A stretch of 64,000 nt of DNA from Saccharibacillus nicotianae. Its GTDB lineage: Bacteria > Bacillota > Bacilli > Paenibacillales > Paenibacillaceae. How positions within the stretch are numbered: the stretch's first letter is position 1; every line of letters begins with the position of its first letter. Below the pieces are notes generated by a model. The model saw only the letters and a program-made list of their open reading frames with translations. It did no database searches and had not been told where the DNA came from. The position numbers and the translations under genes were made by a program. The stretch is taken from the NCBI RefSeq assembly GCF_042681745.1, contig NZ_JBHUGF010000010.1:1116001-1180000 (forward strand), written 5' to 3'. Positions 44,533 through 53,247 of the stretch are shown here, piece after piece.

Positions 44533-45969
44533 ATGATGAATATTTTATTTGCAGCAGCAGAAGCGAATCCTTTTATCAAAACAGGGGGTCTTGCTGATGT
44601 TATAGGAGCATTACCTCAAGCGCTACAAAAAGAAGGATCAGATGTACGGGTTGTGTTACCTTTTTATAAAAGTATTCCTGCACCGATTCGTGAAAAGTCT
44701 GTCTTGCTAAAAATCATTCAAGTGCAAGTGGGATGGCGTAGTCAATACTGTGGCATTATGCAGTATATTGAAAATGGAGTTACGGTTTATTTGATTGATA
44801 ATGAATATTACTTTGGACGTGATGGTATTTATGGATATGGAGACGATGGAGAGCGCTTTGCATTTTTCAATCGTGCAGTATTAGATATTTTACCAGCAGT
44901 CGATTTCCAACCGGATATTATTCATGCGCATGATTGGCATACAGGAATGGTACCAATGCTACTCAAAGCACAATACCGTTATAATCCATTTTACGCTAAC
45001 ATACACAGTGTATTTACGATTCATAATCTGCTATATCAAGGAATATTCCCTTACTCCGTTCTGGGAGATTTGCTAGGTATGGATGATCGTTATTTCCAAT
45101 CAGATGGAATTGAATATCATGGCAATGTAAGTTTTATGAAAGGTGGACTGGTGTTCGCTGATCAAGTGACTACAGTGAGTCCAACCTATGCCGAAGAGAT
45201 CAAAATGCCATATTACGGTTACGGATTAGAAGGATTGCTTGGTTCTCTAGGAGATCGATTACATGGAATCGTTAATGGAATCGATACGAAAAGTTATAAC
45301 CCGGCAACCGATACGTATCTAACCAGTAACTATCGTAGTGCAACAGCCAAACGTACAGCTAACAAACTAGCTTTGCAAGAAGAGTTGGGATTACCTATTG
45401 ATGCCAAAATTCCTATGATTGCGATGGTTACTCGTCTGGCTGAATCGAAAGGATTAGATCTGGTGACTCGTGTGCTGGATGAATTGTTATATTATGATGA
45501 TGTACAATTTGTTATTTTGGGCACAGGGGAGCCAGAATATGAAGATTGGTTCCGCGAAGCAGTCGCTCGTCATTCGACTAAACTTGCAGCAGAGATTAGA
45601 TTTAGCGAGGGTGTAGCACGTCGTATCTATGCAGGTAGCGATATGTTCTTAATGCCTTCTAAGTTCGAGCCTTGCGGTATCAGTCAATTGTTGGCGATGC
45701 GTTATGGTAGTATCCCGATCGTACGCGAAACAGGTGGATTAAATGATACTGTACAATCATTTAACGAATTTACAGGAGAAGGTACTGGATTTACATTTGC
45801 GGCTTACAATGCTCATGATATGTTATTCACGATTCGTCGCGCGTTATCTATTTATCACCAGCCTAAAGAGTGGAAAAAAGTTGTGAAAAATGCGATAACT
45901 GGTGAGTATAGCTGGCAGGTATCTGCGCAAGAATATTTGGAAGTGTATCGTAAAGCATCAGAAGCGTAA
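44533..45969 (+). CDS. glgA: Glycogen synthase (ADP-glucose type)
   Basis: GlgA elongates the alpha-1,4 chain with ADP-glucose. The 478-residue GT5 enzyme begins NILFAAAEANPFIKTGGLADV, with the KTGGLADV motif that contacts ADP-glucose; HAHDWHTGMVP and TIHNLLYQG follow, then the C-terminal KFEPCGISQLLAMRYGSIPIVRETGGL. AGAAGGAGG precedes ATG by eight bases. A terminator at 46009 ends the glgBA operon. Together with the divergent GlgC it gives the complete core glycogen pathway. Confidence 0.96.
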   Translation: MMNILFAAAEANPFIKTGGLADVIGALPQALQKEGSDVRVVLPFYKSIPAPIREKSVLLKIIQVQVGWRSQYCGIMQYIENGVTVYLIDNEYYFGRDGIYGYGDDGERFAFFNRAVLDILPAVDFQPDIIHAHDWHTGMVPMLLKAQYRYNPFYANIHSVFTIHNLLYQGIFPYSVLGDLLGMDDRYFQSDGIEYHGNVSFMKGGLVFADQVTTVSPTYAEEIKMPYYGYGLEGLLGSLGDRLHGIVNGIDTKSYNPATDTYLTSNYRSATAKRTANKLALQEELGLPIDAKIPMIAMVTRLAESKGLDLVTRVLDELLYYDDVQFVILGTGEPEYEDWFREAVARHSTKLAAEIRFSEGVARRIYAGSDMFLMPSKFEPCGISQLLAMRYGSIPIVRETGGLNDTVQSFNEFTGEGTGFTFAAYNAHDMLFTIRRALSIYHQPKEWKKVVKNAITGEYSWQVSAQEYLEVYRKASEA

Positions 45970-46008
45970 TTATAGTGAAATAGTAAAAAGATACAGGCTA
46001 AGAGGTCA

Positions 46009-46052
46009 AAAAGGCTACCCAAAAGATACAGAATACCGGGTAGCCTTTTCTT
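46009..46052 (+). terminator. Intrinsic terminator of glgBA
   Basis: AAAAGGCTACCC and GGGTAGCCTTTT pair perfectly over a 17-base loop and are followed by CTT. Confidence 0.85.
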
Positions 46053-46171
46053 ATCCTTATCACTATGAAGATTCAATAATCATGATCTATAGATCAATCA
46101 AGAGCTAGAAGGTATTCTTACTTTTGATTAAGCTATAGATCATCTCAATACGTACAAGGAGTGGGGCAGGT

Positions 46172-47011
46172 ATGTTAAGCCTAACAAGCACAAAATGGGA
46201 ATTGTTAGATGGGCCTTATGGTAACGGTGGACATATTCCTTTACACATTCAGCAATTACAACAACACTACAATCAAGAACAAGCAACAGCATTATATTAT
46301 GAAGAGCTGTATCATCAAAATACAATCTATCCTTGTACATATGTAACTGTACCTTATGTAGTAGAGCTAGCTTTACATCATTCGGATTATTCTATTCTTA
46401 TCGATGTTTATATAGCATGTGGGATGTTTGAAGCATGGAATGAACTGCCCATTTCTGCTAATAACAACGATATTGCAGAAGCATGGTATCGTTATTTTGC
46501 CAACTTTGATCATACCGAAGCAAAAGATATTTATCAATCCTATACAGATTCACTTCGACAGCTTCAACAACGTATAACAGAATTGATAATGCAGGTACAT
46601 CTAATCGAAGAAAGTGAAAAATTGTATATATTATCTGCTACAGCCGCTTTTCAAGGATACCGTCAGTGGGCAAGATGTTTGTTAACGTACAGTGATGGTG
46701 AAGAATATATAGTGGATTGTTCTTACTGTGATCAGCAAATCTATATTTGGACAGATACCAATAGTGATCTTACCGAATGGAGAGCATATAGGGAAGATCC
46801 AGTGATTCAGCCAGATGCTATTTTTGAAAAAGTAATACCTGATCTAAAATATGAGCACCAAACAGATCTGAATTGGTTATATACGTATATGGCTTCATTG
46901 CAAATGTCGTTTTGGTTAGCACAGCTTCCTTATTTAGGAGGAAGAGTGAAGTGTCCTCACTGTTCTGACGATATATGTGTAAAGGAAGTATTGTTACAAT
47001 ATTTTTCCTAG
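46172..47011 (+). CDS. Uncharacterised soluble protein with two CxxC pairs
   Basis: I do not recognise this 279-residue protein with confidence. It has no signal peptide or membrane segment. The phrase YYEELYHQNTIYPCTYVTVPYVVELA (given only in part by position, residues about 42-67) recalls helical-repeat proteins found near bacterial immunity genes, a weak memory-based link. The second half holds CSYC near residue 178 and CPHC near 262, spaced as possible metal ligands. Acidic and aromatic residues are common. AAGGAG and GGGGCAGG lie before ATG. It stands alone between the glycogen genes and a hybrid kinase. Confidence 0.6.
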   Translation: MLSLTSTKWELLDGPYGNGGHIPLHIQQLQQHYNQEQATALYYEELYHQNTIYPCTYVTVPYVVELALHHSDYSILIDVYIACGMFEAWNELPISANNNDIAEAWYRYFANFDHTEAKDIYQSYTDSLRQLQQRITELIMQVHLIEESEKLYILSATAAFQGYRQWARCLLTYSDGEEYIVDCSYCDQQIYIWTDTNSDLTEWRAYREDPVIQPDAIFEKVIPDLKYEHQTDLNWLYTYMASLQMSFWLAQLPYLGGRVKCPHCSDDICVKEVLLQYFS

Positions 47012-47082
47012 CCTTACGTACATGATCCATTTCATTATAATAGGCAACAGCATTGCTCAACATAAGGGAGCGTTAGGCAGAT

Positions 47083-49839
47083 ATGAGTGAAGTAACGATA
47101 AGCAAAGAAGAATATGAACGATTATTATCTAATGAAAACCACTACTACAATATTATTAATTATTCTAATGATTTAATCAGTCGTCATCGTATAGACAAAG
47201 GATCAACATACATTTCTGTGTCTAATGTAGCTTATGAAATGATGGGCTATTTACCAGAGGAATTAGAAGGCACGAGTGGATTTAGTTATATTCATCCTGA
47301 TGATATAGAAGAAGTTAAAGAACATGTGACTATGAGCTTAATTGTAAGCCATTATGCTACAGCAGCTTACCGTATTTTGCGCAAAAATGGTTCTTACTTC
47401 TGGGCAGAAACGATATGTCGATATGTATATGATCAAAATGGTAAACAAGTTGAAGTGCTGGCAGTAACTAGAGATATTACAGAACGGAAATTAATCGAAG
47501 AACAGTTACAACAAAATGAATGGCAAATGCGTCTGATTACCAATCACACATCTGATTTTATTTCACGTCATGAAGCGTCAGAAGACCTTCATTATTTATA
47601 TGCTTCACCGGCTTGTAAAACATTATTAGGTTATGAACCTGAAGAGATGTTAGGCAAAGACGGACTAAGCTATGTACATGAAGAAGATGTAGAGAAAGTA
47701 CGAGACTACTTAACCTCTGTCCAACAAGTTCAAGTTGATCCAGAAACGGTGACTTTCCGTTTCCGTCGCAAAGATGGAACATATATGTGGTCGGAAACGA
47801 CTTGCCGTTACACGTATACCGATGAAGGTGAAGTAGAGTATGTAGTAGCTGTTTCACGCGATATTACAGAGCGACGTGAGCAAGAACAAAGAATGGAAGC
47901 AAGCGAAAGTCGGTATAAATCTTTATTTGAACATAATCCTATCGGTATTAATGCATTAAGTATGGATGGCACGTATCTATCTATGAACAAAAGTATGGAA
48001 GACCTTCTGGGTTACACCATTGCAGATTTGAAAGATAAGTTGTATATGCCTGTTGTGTATCCTGATGATCTGGAAAAAACCAATCATCATTTTGAGTTAG
48101 CCAAAAAAGGTGAAACTCAAACATACGAAATACGCACTTTTCATAAAGATGGTCATGTGATCGAGGTACATGTTACTAATGTACCGATTTATGTAGAAAA
48201 TGAAGTTGTAGGTGTGTACGGGATCATTAATGATATTACAGAACGTAATCATTATTTGGCTAAAATCAAAAATCTAAGTAATCAACAAGAACTTATCCTT
48301 AACTCTGTTTCCGAAGGGATATTTGGAGTCGATCTAGAGGGCAATACAACCTTTATTAATCCGGCTGGATCAGCCATGTTAGGCTACGATGTCGATTCTA
48401 TGATGAATCAATACCATTTGAAGCAAATTGAACAAAGTGAACCAGATGGTAGCCCATCACTTGCAAGCGATACACCGATTTTGCGTTCGGTTATCGATGG
48501 TCAACCGCTTTATCGAGAAGAAGCTGTATTATGGCGACAAGATAACTCAAGTTTTCTAGCATCGTATCGTGTAACACCTATTATTGATAATGGAGAACGC
48601 GTAGGAGCTGTTATTGTATTTCAAGATCGTACTGAAGAAAATGAGGTTATACGAGCCCGCGAAGTTGCAGAACAAGCAGATCGAGCCAAGTCTGAATTTT
48701 TAGCGATTATTAGTCACGAGTTGCGTACGCCGATGAATGGTATGATCGGTATGATTGAGTTACTATTTGATACGTTAGAAACGCAAGAACAACGTGAATA
48801 TGCTGAGATTATTATGGATAGTAATAACGCATTATTGAAGATTCTGAACGAGTTATTAGACTTTAGTAAAATCGAAGCTGGACGTATGGAATTGGAATAT
48901 AGTGAAGTCAATATTCAACATTTATTGGATCAAGTAACCGATATTTTTGCAATTCCTGTGCAGGAAAAGAAACTATTTATTAATACGCATATTGATCCCA
49001 AATTGCCTTCTTATCTACTAGGGGACGAAGATCGATTAAGACAAGTTCTGATCAATTTGGTCGGCAACGCAGTTAAATTTACAGATTATGGTGGAGTACT
49101 GATTACAGCTCATTTGAAACCGCAGATCAATACTCAATCTATTGTTATCGAATTTTCGGTGCAAGATACAGGGCATGGTATACCGGAAGATCAGCAAGCG
49201 AAGTTATTTCAACCATTCTCTCAGATCGGCACAGCGACTAATCGCAGGTATGGTGGGACAGGGCTTGGATTATCAATTTGCAAAAAGATTATCGAGTTGA
49301 TGGGCGGTTCTATTCGTGTAGAAAGCAATAGCAATCGGGGAGCGACTTTCGCATTCACACTGATACTCAATGCAGATGACTATCCAGAAATTCCTGTCGT
49401 CGAAGAGTCGTTACCTACTTTACCGGCTGTTCCTGCTTCATTATATGGCCCCTTGCGTATCTTGGTAGCAGAAGATAATACTACCAATCAAAAAGTATTG
49501 TTAACTATTTTGAGTAAAAAAGGATATCAGGCAGACCTTGTAGAGAATGGCGCAGCCGCTGTTGAAGCGACCAATCGTAAGTCATATGATCTGGTCTTTA
49601 TGGATGTAAATATGCCGATTATGGATGGTCTGGAAGCCACCCGCCGTATTCGCCAACAGCATCTTCATCAGCCTTCTCCAATTATTGTGGCTGTTACTGC
49701 ATTTGCGCGTAAAGAAGAACAGTTATTGTGTATAGAAAGTGGAATGCAAGATTTTGTATCCAAACCACTACGTATCCATGAAATCGAAGCACAATTGGAA
49801 AAATGGTCGGAGTATATTCAAAACCATGGTAAAAAATAA
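47083..49839 (+). CDS. Hybrid sensor histidine kinase with four PAS domains
   Basis: The 918-residue cytoplasmic protein has four PAS/PAC units (about 15-135, 140-265, 275-395, 400-520), three ending in the D-I-T-E-R PAC signature. A dimerisation domain with His545 (SHELRTPMNG), an ATPase domain (NLVGNAVKFTD, QDTGHGI, GGTGLGLSI) and a C-terminal receiver with phosphoacceptor Asp841 (LVFMDVNMPIMDGLEATR) follow. No membrane segment is seen, so it senses an internal signal such as redox or a ligand. The first two PAS units are similar to each other, suggesting duplication. No partner regulator or Hpt gene is adjacent. Confidence 0.92.
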   Translation: MSEVTISKEEYERLLSNENHYYNIINYSNDLISRHRIDKGSTYISVSNVAYEMMGYLPEELEGTSGFSYIHPDDIEEVKEHVTMSLIVSHYATAAYRILRKNGSYFWAETICRYVYDQNGKQVEVLAVTRDITERKLIEEQLQQNEWQMRLITNHTSDFISRHEASEDLHYLYASPACKTLLGYEPEEMLGKDGLSYVHEEDVEKVRDYLTSVQQVQVDPETVTFRFRRKDGTYMWSETTCRYTYTDEGEVEYVVAVSRDITERREQEQRMEASESRYKSLFEHNPIGINALSMDGTYLSMNKSMEDLLGYTIADLKDKLYMPVVYPDDLEKTNHHFELAKKGETQTYEIRTFHKDGHVIEVHVTNVPIYVENEVVGVYGIINDITERNHYLAKIKNLSNQQELILNSVSEGIFGVDLEGNTTFINPAGSAMLGYDVDSMMNQYHLKQIEQSEPDGSPSLASDTPILRSVIDGQPLYREEAVLWRQDNSSFLASYRVTPIIDNGERVGAVIVFQDRTEENEVIRAREVAEQADRAKSEFLAIISHELRTPMNGMIGMIELLFDTLETQEQREYAEIIMDSNNALLKILNELLDFSKIEAGRMELEYSEVNIQHLLDQVTDIFAIPVQEKKLFINTHIDPKLPSYLLGDEDRLRQVLINLVGNAVKFTDYGGVLITAHLKPQINTQSIVIEFSVQDTGHGIPEDQQAKLFQPFSQIGTATNRRYGGTGLGLSICKKIIELMGGSIRVESNSNRGATFAFTLILNADDYPEIPVVEESLPTLPAVPASLYGPLRILVAEDNTTNQKVLLTILSKKGYQADLVENGAAAVEATNRKSYDLVFMDVNMPIMDGLEATRRIRQQHLHQPSPIIVAVTAFARKEEQLLCIESGMQDFVSKPLRIHEIEAQLEKWSEYIQNHGKK

Positions 49840-49847
49840 TACAACCC

Positions 49848-49888
49848 AAACAAAGAAACTCTCTTAACGTTAGAGAGTTTCTTTGTTT
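49848..49888. terminator. Perfect 17-bp bidirectional terminator
   Basis: The 17-base arms (49848-49864 and 49872-49888) are exact complements around TAACGTT, with AAAC and GTTT at the ends. It separates the hybrid kinase from the convergent AraC-family gene. Confidence 0.9.
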
Positions 49889-49922
49889 ACTATTGTATAT
49901 CGAAAATAAACTTTGCCGATCT

Positions 49923-50816
49923 TTACCATTCAAAGGCGTGTTCTCGAAAATCAGAAGGAGTATATCCTGTTTCTCTTTTGAAAAATTTACTAAAATGGGT
50001 TGCTTCTTTAAAGTTAAGATATTCTGAAATTTGGCTTACGGATTGATCGGTATGCACAAGTAATCGCTTCGCTTCTAAGATCATTCGAGCAGAAACAAAA
50101 GCTTTGGCAGTCATTCCGGTGGCTTCTATAGAAGCTCTGGTTAATGTTTTTTCAGTACAATTTAAATAGTGCGCATACTCGCTAACATGGCTCCATTCAG
50201 CGAAATGTGTCTCGACAAGCTTATGGAAATGAATAAAACGTTGTGATAATTGAGTATAGGTTATAGGAAGAGTATTTTTGTGCAAAATATGAAGCCAAGT
50301 CATCAAGGTATAAAGTTGATAACGTAATAACATATGGACATCTTCGGTAGGTTCTGAGATTAGAGAATCTTCGATCATTCTATCAATCGAATGAACAGCT
50401 CGATCTAATTCTGTATTAGTTAGCGTTAGCACTTTGGGTAATCTTTCAATCTCAAAAGCTAGCTTGTGTTCATTTAAAGTTGAAGACTTAGGTATAAGAA
50501 ACTCGGAACGAAATAAAATAATCCAACCCTCCCAATCTTCATCTTTTCCAAAGTTATGAACCTGATTAGGAGAGACTACAAACAGAGTTCCTGATTTACA
50601 CAAAACGGGTTCAAAATCAATAGATTGAGTACATTCCCCTTGAGTCACGCAAATAACCATATAGAATTTGTATCTATGATTAATATCTATTCTTCCTTCA
50701 GGTGTACGCTTTTTCAATTCGGAAAAATTGAAAATTTCTAAGTCGTATAAATAAGGCGAAGGTGGGTTATATCCTAGAGCTCCTATTTTGACATCATGAT
50801 TTAGTTGAACATTCAT
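49923..50816 (-). CDS. AraC-family transcriptional regulator
   Basis: The 297-residue protein has an N-terminal cupin-like sensing region (about 40-100, LFVVSPNQVHNFG) and two C-terminal helix-turn-helix units (about 195-290), the second ending in the family signature ISEYLNFKEATHFSKFFKRETGYTPSDFR (only part quoted in the databases' usual form, residues about 263-291). AAAGGAA precedes ATG. It is divergent from two NTF2-fold genes that it may control. Confidence 0.88.
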   Translation of the reverse strand: MNVQLNHDVKIGALGYNPPSPYLYDLEIFNFSELKKRTPEGRIDINHRYKFYMVICVTQGECTQSIDFEPVLCKSGTLFVVSPNQVHNFGKDEDWEGWIILFRSEFLIPKSSTLNEHKLAFEIERLPKVLTLTNTELDRAVHSIDRMIEDSLISEPTEDVHMLLRYQLYTLMTWLHILHKNTLPITYTQLSQRFIHFHKLVETHFAEWSHVSEYAHYLNCTEKTLTRASIEATGMTAKAFVSARMILEAKRLLVHTDQSVSQISEYLNFKEATHFSKFFKRETGYTPSDFREHAFEW

Positions 50817-50970
50817 AGTATATATTTCCTTTCAGTGAGAAGTTGTATAAAAATATAATGTCCATTTTATATCTTTTCTAGTCCTTATATAGCCTTTATT
50901 TTATATTATAAATTACCTAAAATGATCATATAGCATCTTATCAATATAATATAGAAAAGGAGTTTGGAAA

Positions 50971-51426
50971 ATGAATACAATGAACCATAACGAAATTGCT
51001 AAAATTGTTATGGATATCGAGCGCACGAATAATGAGCGTTAGAATCAGGGGGATTGTTACGGTTATCTCGATAGTTATAGTGACGATATCAGTTACTTTG
51101 ATCCGATTACTGCAAAACTCCTCGTCGGTAAAGTAGCTGTAGAAAAGCATATTTTGACACATTATAAAAATCTAAATATTATTCGAAGCGAATATATAGA
51201 TCCAAATGTAGCTATTAGTGAAGCTGGTGATCTCGCTGTACTCAGTTACAATGTACACAATTTTGTAGCAGGAGAACATGGAGAAGAACAACTTCAGACT
51301 TTTTGGAACTCAACAGCCATTTTTCACCAGATCAATGGCAAGTGGCGTACAGTCAATGCCCGCTGGTCTTTCGTTCAACATTCAGGAATTATATCCAGAC
51401 CGGTACATATAGCATATGTCCGATAA
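50971..51426 (+). pseudogene. NTF2/SnoaL-like gene interrupted by an in-frame TAG
   Basis: Reading from ATG 50971, with AAAGGAG eight bases upstream, gives 23 residues ending NNER, then TAG at 51040-51042, then the same frame continues open to 51426 (NQGDCYGYLDSYSDDISYFDP and on). In this family the motif is normally E-R-W-N-x-G-D, so a Trp codon TGG changed to TAG explains the break. The whole frame encodes 151 codons, a normal length for a DUF4440/SnoaL-like protein. It is either a recent pseudogene, a suppressed stop, or a sequencing error. A 90-residue remnant could start at 51154. Confidence 0.75.
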
Positions 51427-51528
51427 AAATATACAAAATGAGATGTCTACAAGTTGGATATGAATGATATAAGTACACCTATCGATTTTCTAAAAATAAA
51501 ACTGGGTTTATTAGAAAGGAATTTGATT

Positions 51529-51948
51529 ATGACAATAAAAAACAATAAATATCAGATGAAGAGATTTACGGATTTCATTAATACAGCTGACTCAAAGCTC
51601 GCTGAAGAGCTTATCGCATCAGATGCAATATTCTACAGTCCTGGAAAAGATGATCCGATGATAGGACCACTGGGTTACCTCGCAGTCATCGATATGATGC
51701 GAGGTGGCTTTCCAGATATTCAATGGACATTGGAAGAGACCGTAGCAGAAGAAGAAATGGTAGCAGCACGCTTCACAATGAGAGGCACACACTTAGGTGA
51801 TTTTTATGGTTTTCCAGCCACAAACAAGAAGATACAAGTTCAAGCAATGAATTTCTATAAATTTTCTGAAGGGAAAATTGTTAAGGAGTACGGTCAACCC
51901 GACCTGCTTGGATTGCTTCAACAAATAGGAGCTGGACCGAAGAGATAA
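51529..51948 (+). CDS. SnoaL-like/ester cyclase family protein
   Basis: This 139-residue protein has the NTF2-like fold pattern: ADSKLAEELIASDAIFYSP, GPLGYLAVIDMMRGGFPDIQWTLEETVAEEEMVAARF and FPATNKKIQVQAMNFYKFSEGKIVKEYGQPD (partly quoted, residues about 15-125). SnoaL-like proteins include polyketide cyclases and many of unknown role. ATG 51529 follows AAAGGAA by eight bases; an upstream in-frame start at 51454 has no such site. It lies downstream of the broken NTF2-like gene, probably in the same unit, divergent from the AraC regulator. Confidence 0.82.
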   Translation: MTIKNNKYQMKRFTDFINTADSKLAEELIASDAIFYSPGKDDPMIGPLGYLAVIDMMRGGFPDIQWTLEETVAEEEMVAARFTMRGTHLGDFYGFPATNKKIQVQAMNFYKFSEGKIVKEYGQPDLLGLLQQIGAGPKR

Positions 51949-51982
51949 AGCGTGTGTTCTAATGTAAGCATTACTATATAGC

Positions 51983-52007
51983 TAGCCGCTAGAAATTGGC
52001 GGCTTTT
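51983..52007 (+). terminator. Intrinsic terminator
   Basis: AGCCGC pairs with GCGGCT over a short loop, followed by TTTTT. It ends the NTF2-like pair. Confidence 0.75.
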
Positions 52008-52137
52008 TCTATAATATGTTATTTTAATACTGAAAGTAATATTTAAATAGATTATAAGGGTGTAAACAGATACACAAATATTTTTAAAAAGTTGAAAAGC
52101 ATATCAGAACAACGACGAGTAGAAAGAGGTGAAATTA

Positions 52138-52425
52138 ATGAGTATTCATTCTTCAAATCATCATAATTATAAAATGAAATGGCTACGAAATGGTATTGTG
52201 AGTGTAATGGTCATTGGATTATTGGGTAGTGTGTTTACAATAGGATCAGCTCGAAGTGAGGCGACTATCCAAAGTCCATCTGCATCAAATTACTATCCTT
52301 CGTATTTTGTAATAGCTAACCCTGTGCTAGTTACAGCAGTGGTTACAGGGGCTAGTGTTGGAGTAACTCTCGGTATACCACTTACTGCAAAATTGTATGC
52401 TAATGTGCTGCTTGCTATCCAATAA
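52138..52425 (+). CDS. Small secreted or membrane hydrophobic protein
   Basis: The 95-residue protein has a basic, His-rich N terminus, a signal-like hydrophobic segment (about 17-36, ending GSARSEA) and a second hydrophobic, Gly/Val-rich segment (about 55-90: NPVLVTAVVTGASVGVTLG). AGAGGTG lies six bases before ATG 52138; an in-frame GTG at 52129 overlaps it. I recognise no family. If cleaved after the first segment it would release a 55-residue hydrophobic peptide. Two tiny membrane proteins are encoded just beyond on the other strand. Confidence 0.6.
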   Translation: MSIHSSNHHNYKMKWLRNGIVSVMVIGLLGSVFTIGSARSEATIQSPSASNYYPSYFVIANPVLVTAVVTGASVGVTLGIPLTAKLYANVLLAIQ

Positions 52426-52448
52426 ATTATTATGTAACGATCCAAGTA

Positions 52449-52715
52449 TTATTGCTTATATATAAAACCAATATAAGCTAATCCGGCTAAACAAACCAAA
52501 CATCCAAGAATCGCTAAGATTCGTTGAAATGGATTGTATTTTTGCGGATTAATCGTAGAAAATTCTATAACTTGTGTTAACGTCAGCACAAAGTAGGCAA
52601 AAGCGGCTAAAGCTAATAAACCAAACGATTGTGGATAAATTAATCTCATTAGTAAGCTAAGTACAGCTACAATAGGGCAAGTCACAAAGATAATTTTAAA
52701 TAGTCGTGTCATCAT
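52449..52715 (-). CDS. Small three-helix membrane protein
   Basis: The 88-residue product has three hydrophobic segments (about 6-24, 30-48 and 64-84) separated by short polar loops, one reading NPQKYNPFQR. GGAG lies about five bases before ATG 52715, with a second ATG just after. No family is recognised. It follows the next small membrane protein gene by 17 bases on the same strand, so they form a pair. Confidence 0.6.
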   Translation of the reverse strand: MMTRLFKIIFVTCPIVAVLSLLMRLIYPQSFGLLALAAFAYFVLTLTQVIEFSTINPQKYNPFQRILAILGCLVCLAGLAYIGFIYKQ

Positions 52716-52732
52716 CAATGCTCCATTTCCTA

Positions 52733-52921
52733 TTATTTAGAATTTGCAGAGGTAGAACGTAATATAAAAAAAGTAGCTAAAGACATACATAATATACCGC
52801 CGAACCAACCTATTGTCGGTGCATAGACAAATATATTTTTACTGTACATCCCCAAAAGAATCAAGCATATACCTGCTAAAATGAGGGCAATTGCTTTACG
52901 TTGTAACAACATAGGATTCAT
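52733..52921 (-). CDS. Small two-helix membrane protein
   Basis: A 62-residue product with two hydrophobic segments (about 10-27 and 34-53). AAGGAAG lies very close to ATG 52921; ATG 52912 is a plausible alternative with wider spacing. No family is recognised. It is upstream of another small membrane protein gene in the same direction. Confidence 0.5.
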   Translation of the reverse strand: MNPMLLQRKAIALILAGICLILLGMYSKNIFVYAPTIGWFGGILCMSLATFFILRSTSANSK

Positions 52922-53161
52922 CTTCCTTCCATAAGTGGTCAATAGCAATAATCTAATATTATCAAAAAAAGAAAATGATTACTAAATCCCTACGATTATA
53001 ATGAAGTAGGTAGATTTAATTTGGCTGATTTTTTGAAATAAAGAAATGTCATGATCGATAATTTAGAAGAATTTCAAATTATAATGGATAGATGATTTAA
53101 CATTTAAAATGCGCTTTTTGCTATCTGACTCGTTTTCTTATAGAATAGTCACGTAACAATG

Positions 53162-53181
53162 AACGCTGGATGCGTTTTTTT
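53162..53181 (+). terminator. Small terminator-like hairpin before the secreted protein gene
   Basis: AACGC and GCGTT form a short stem with a T run of seven. It lies upstream of the gene starting at 53248 and after a possible promoter (TTGCTA near 53119, TATAGA near 53142), so it may be a leader attenuator or the end of an unrelated transcript. Confidence 0.4.
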
Positions 53182-53247
53182 GGTTACTTATAATAGTGAG
53201 GTATGAAGGCAGTCAGCTATATTTACACAACAGAGAGGAATGTACGC

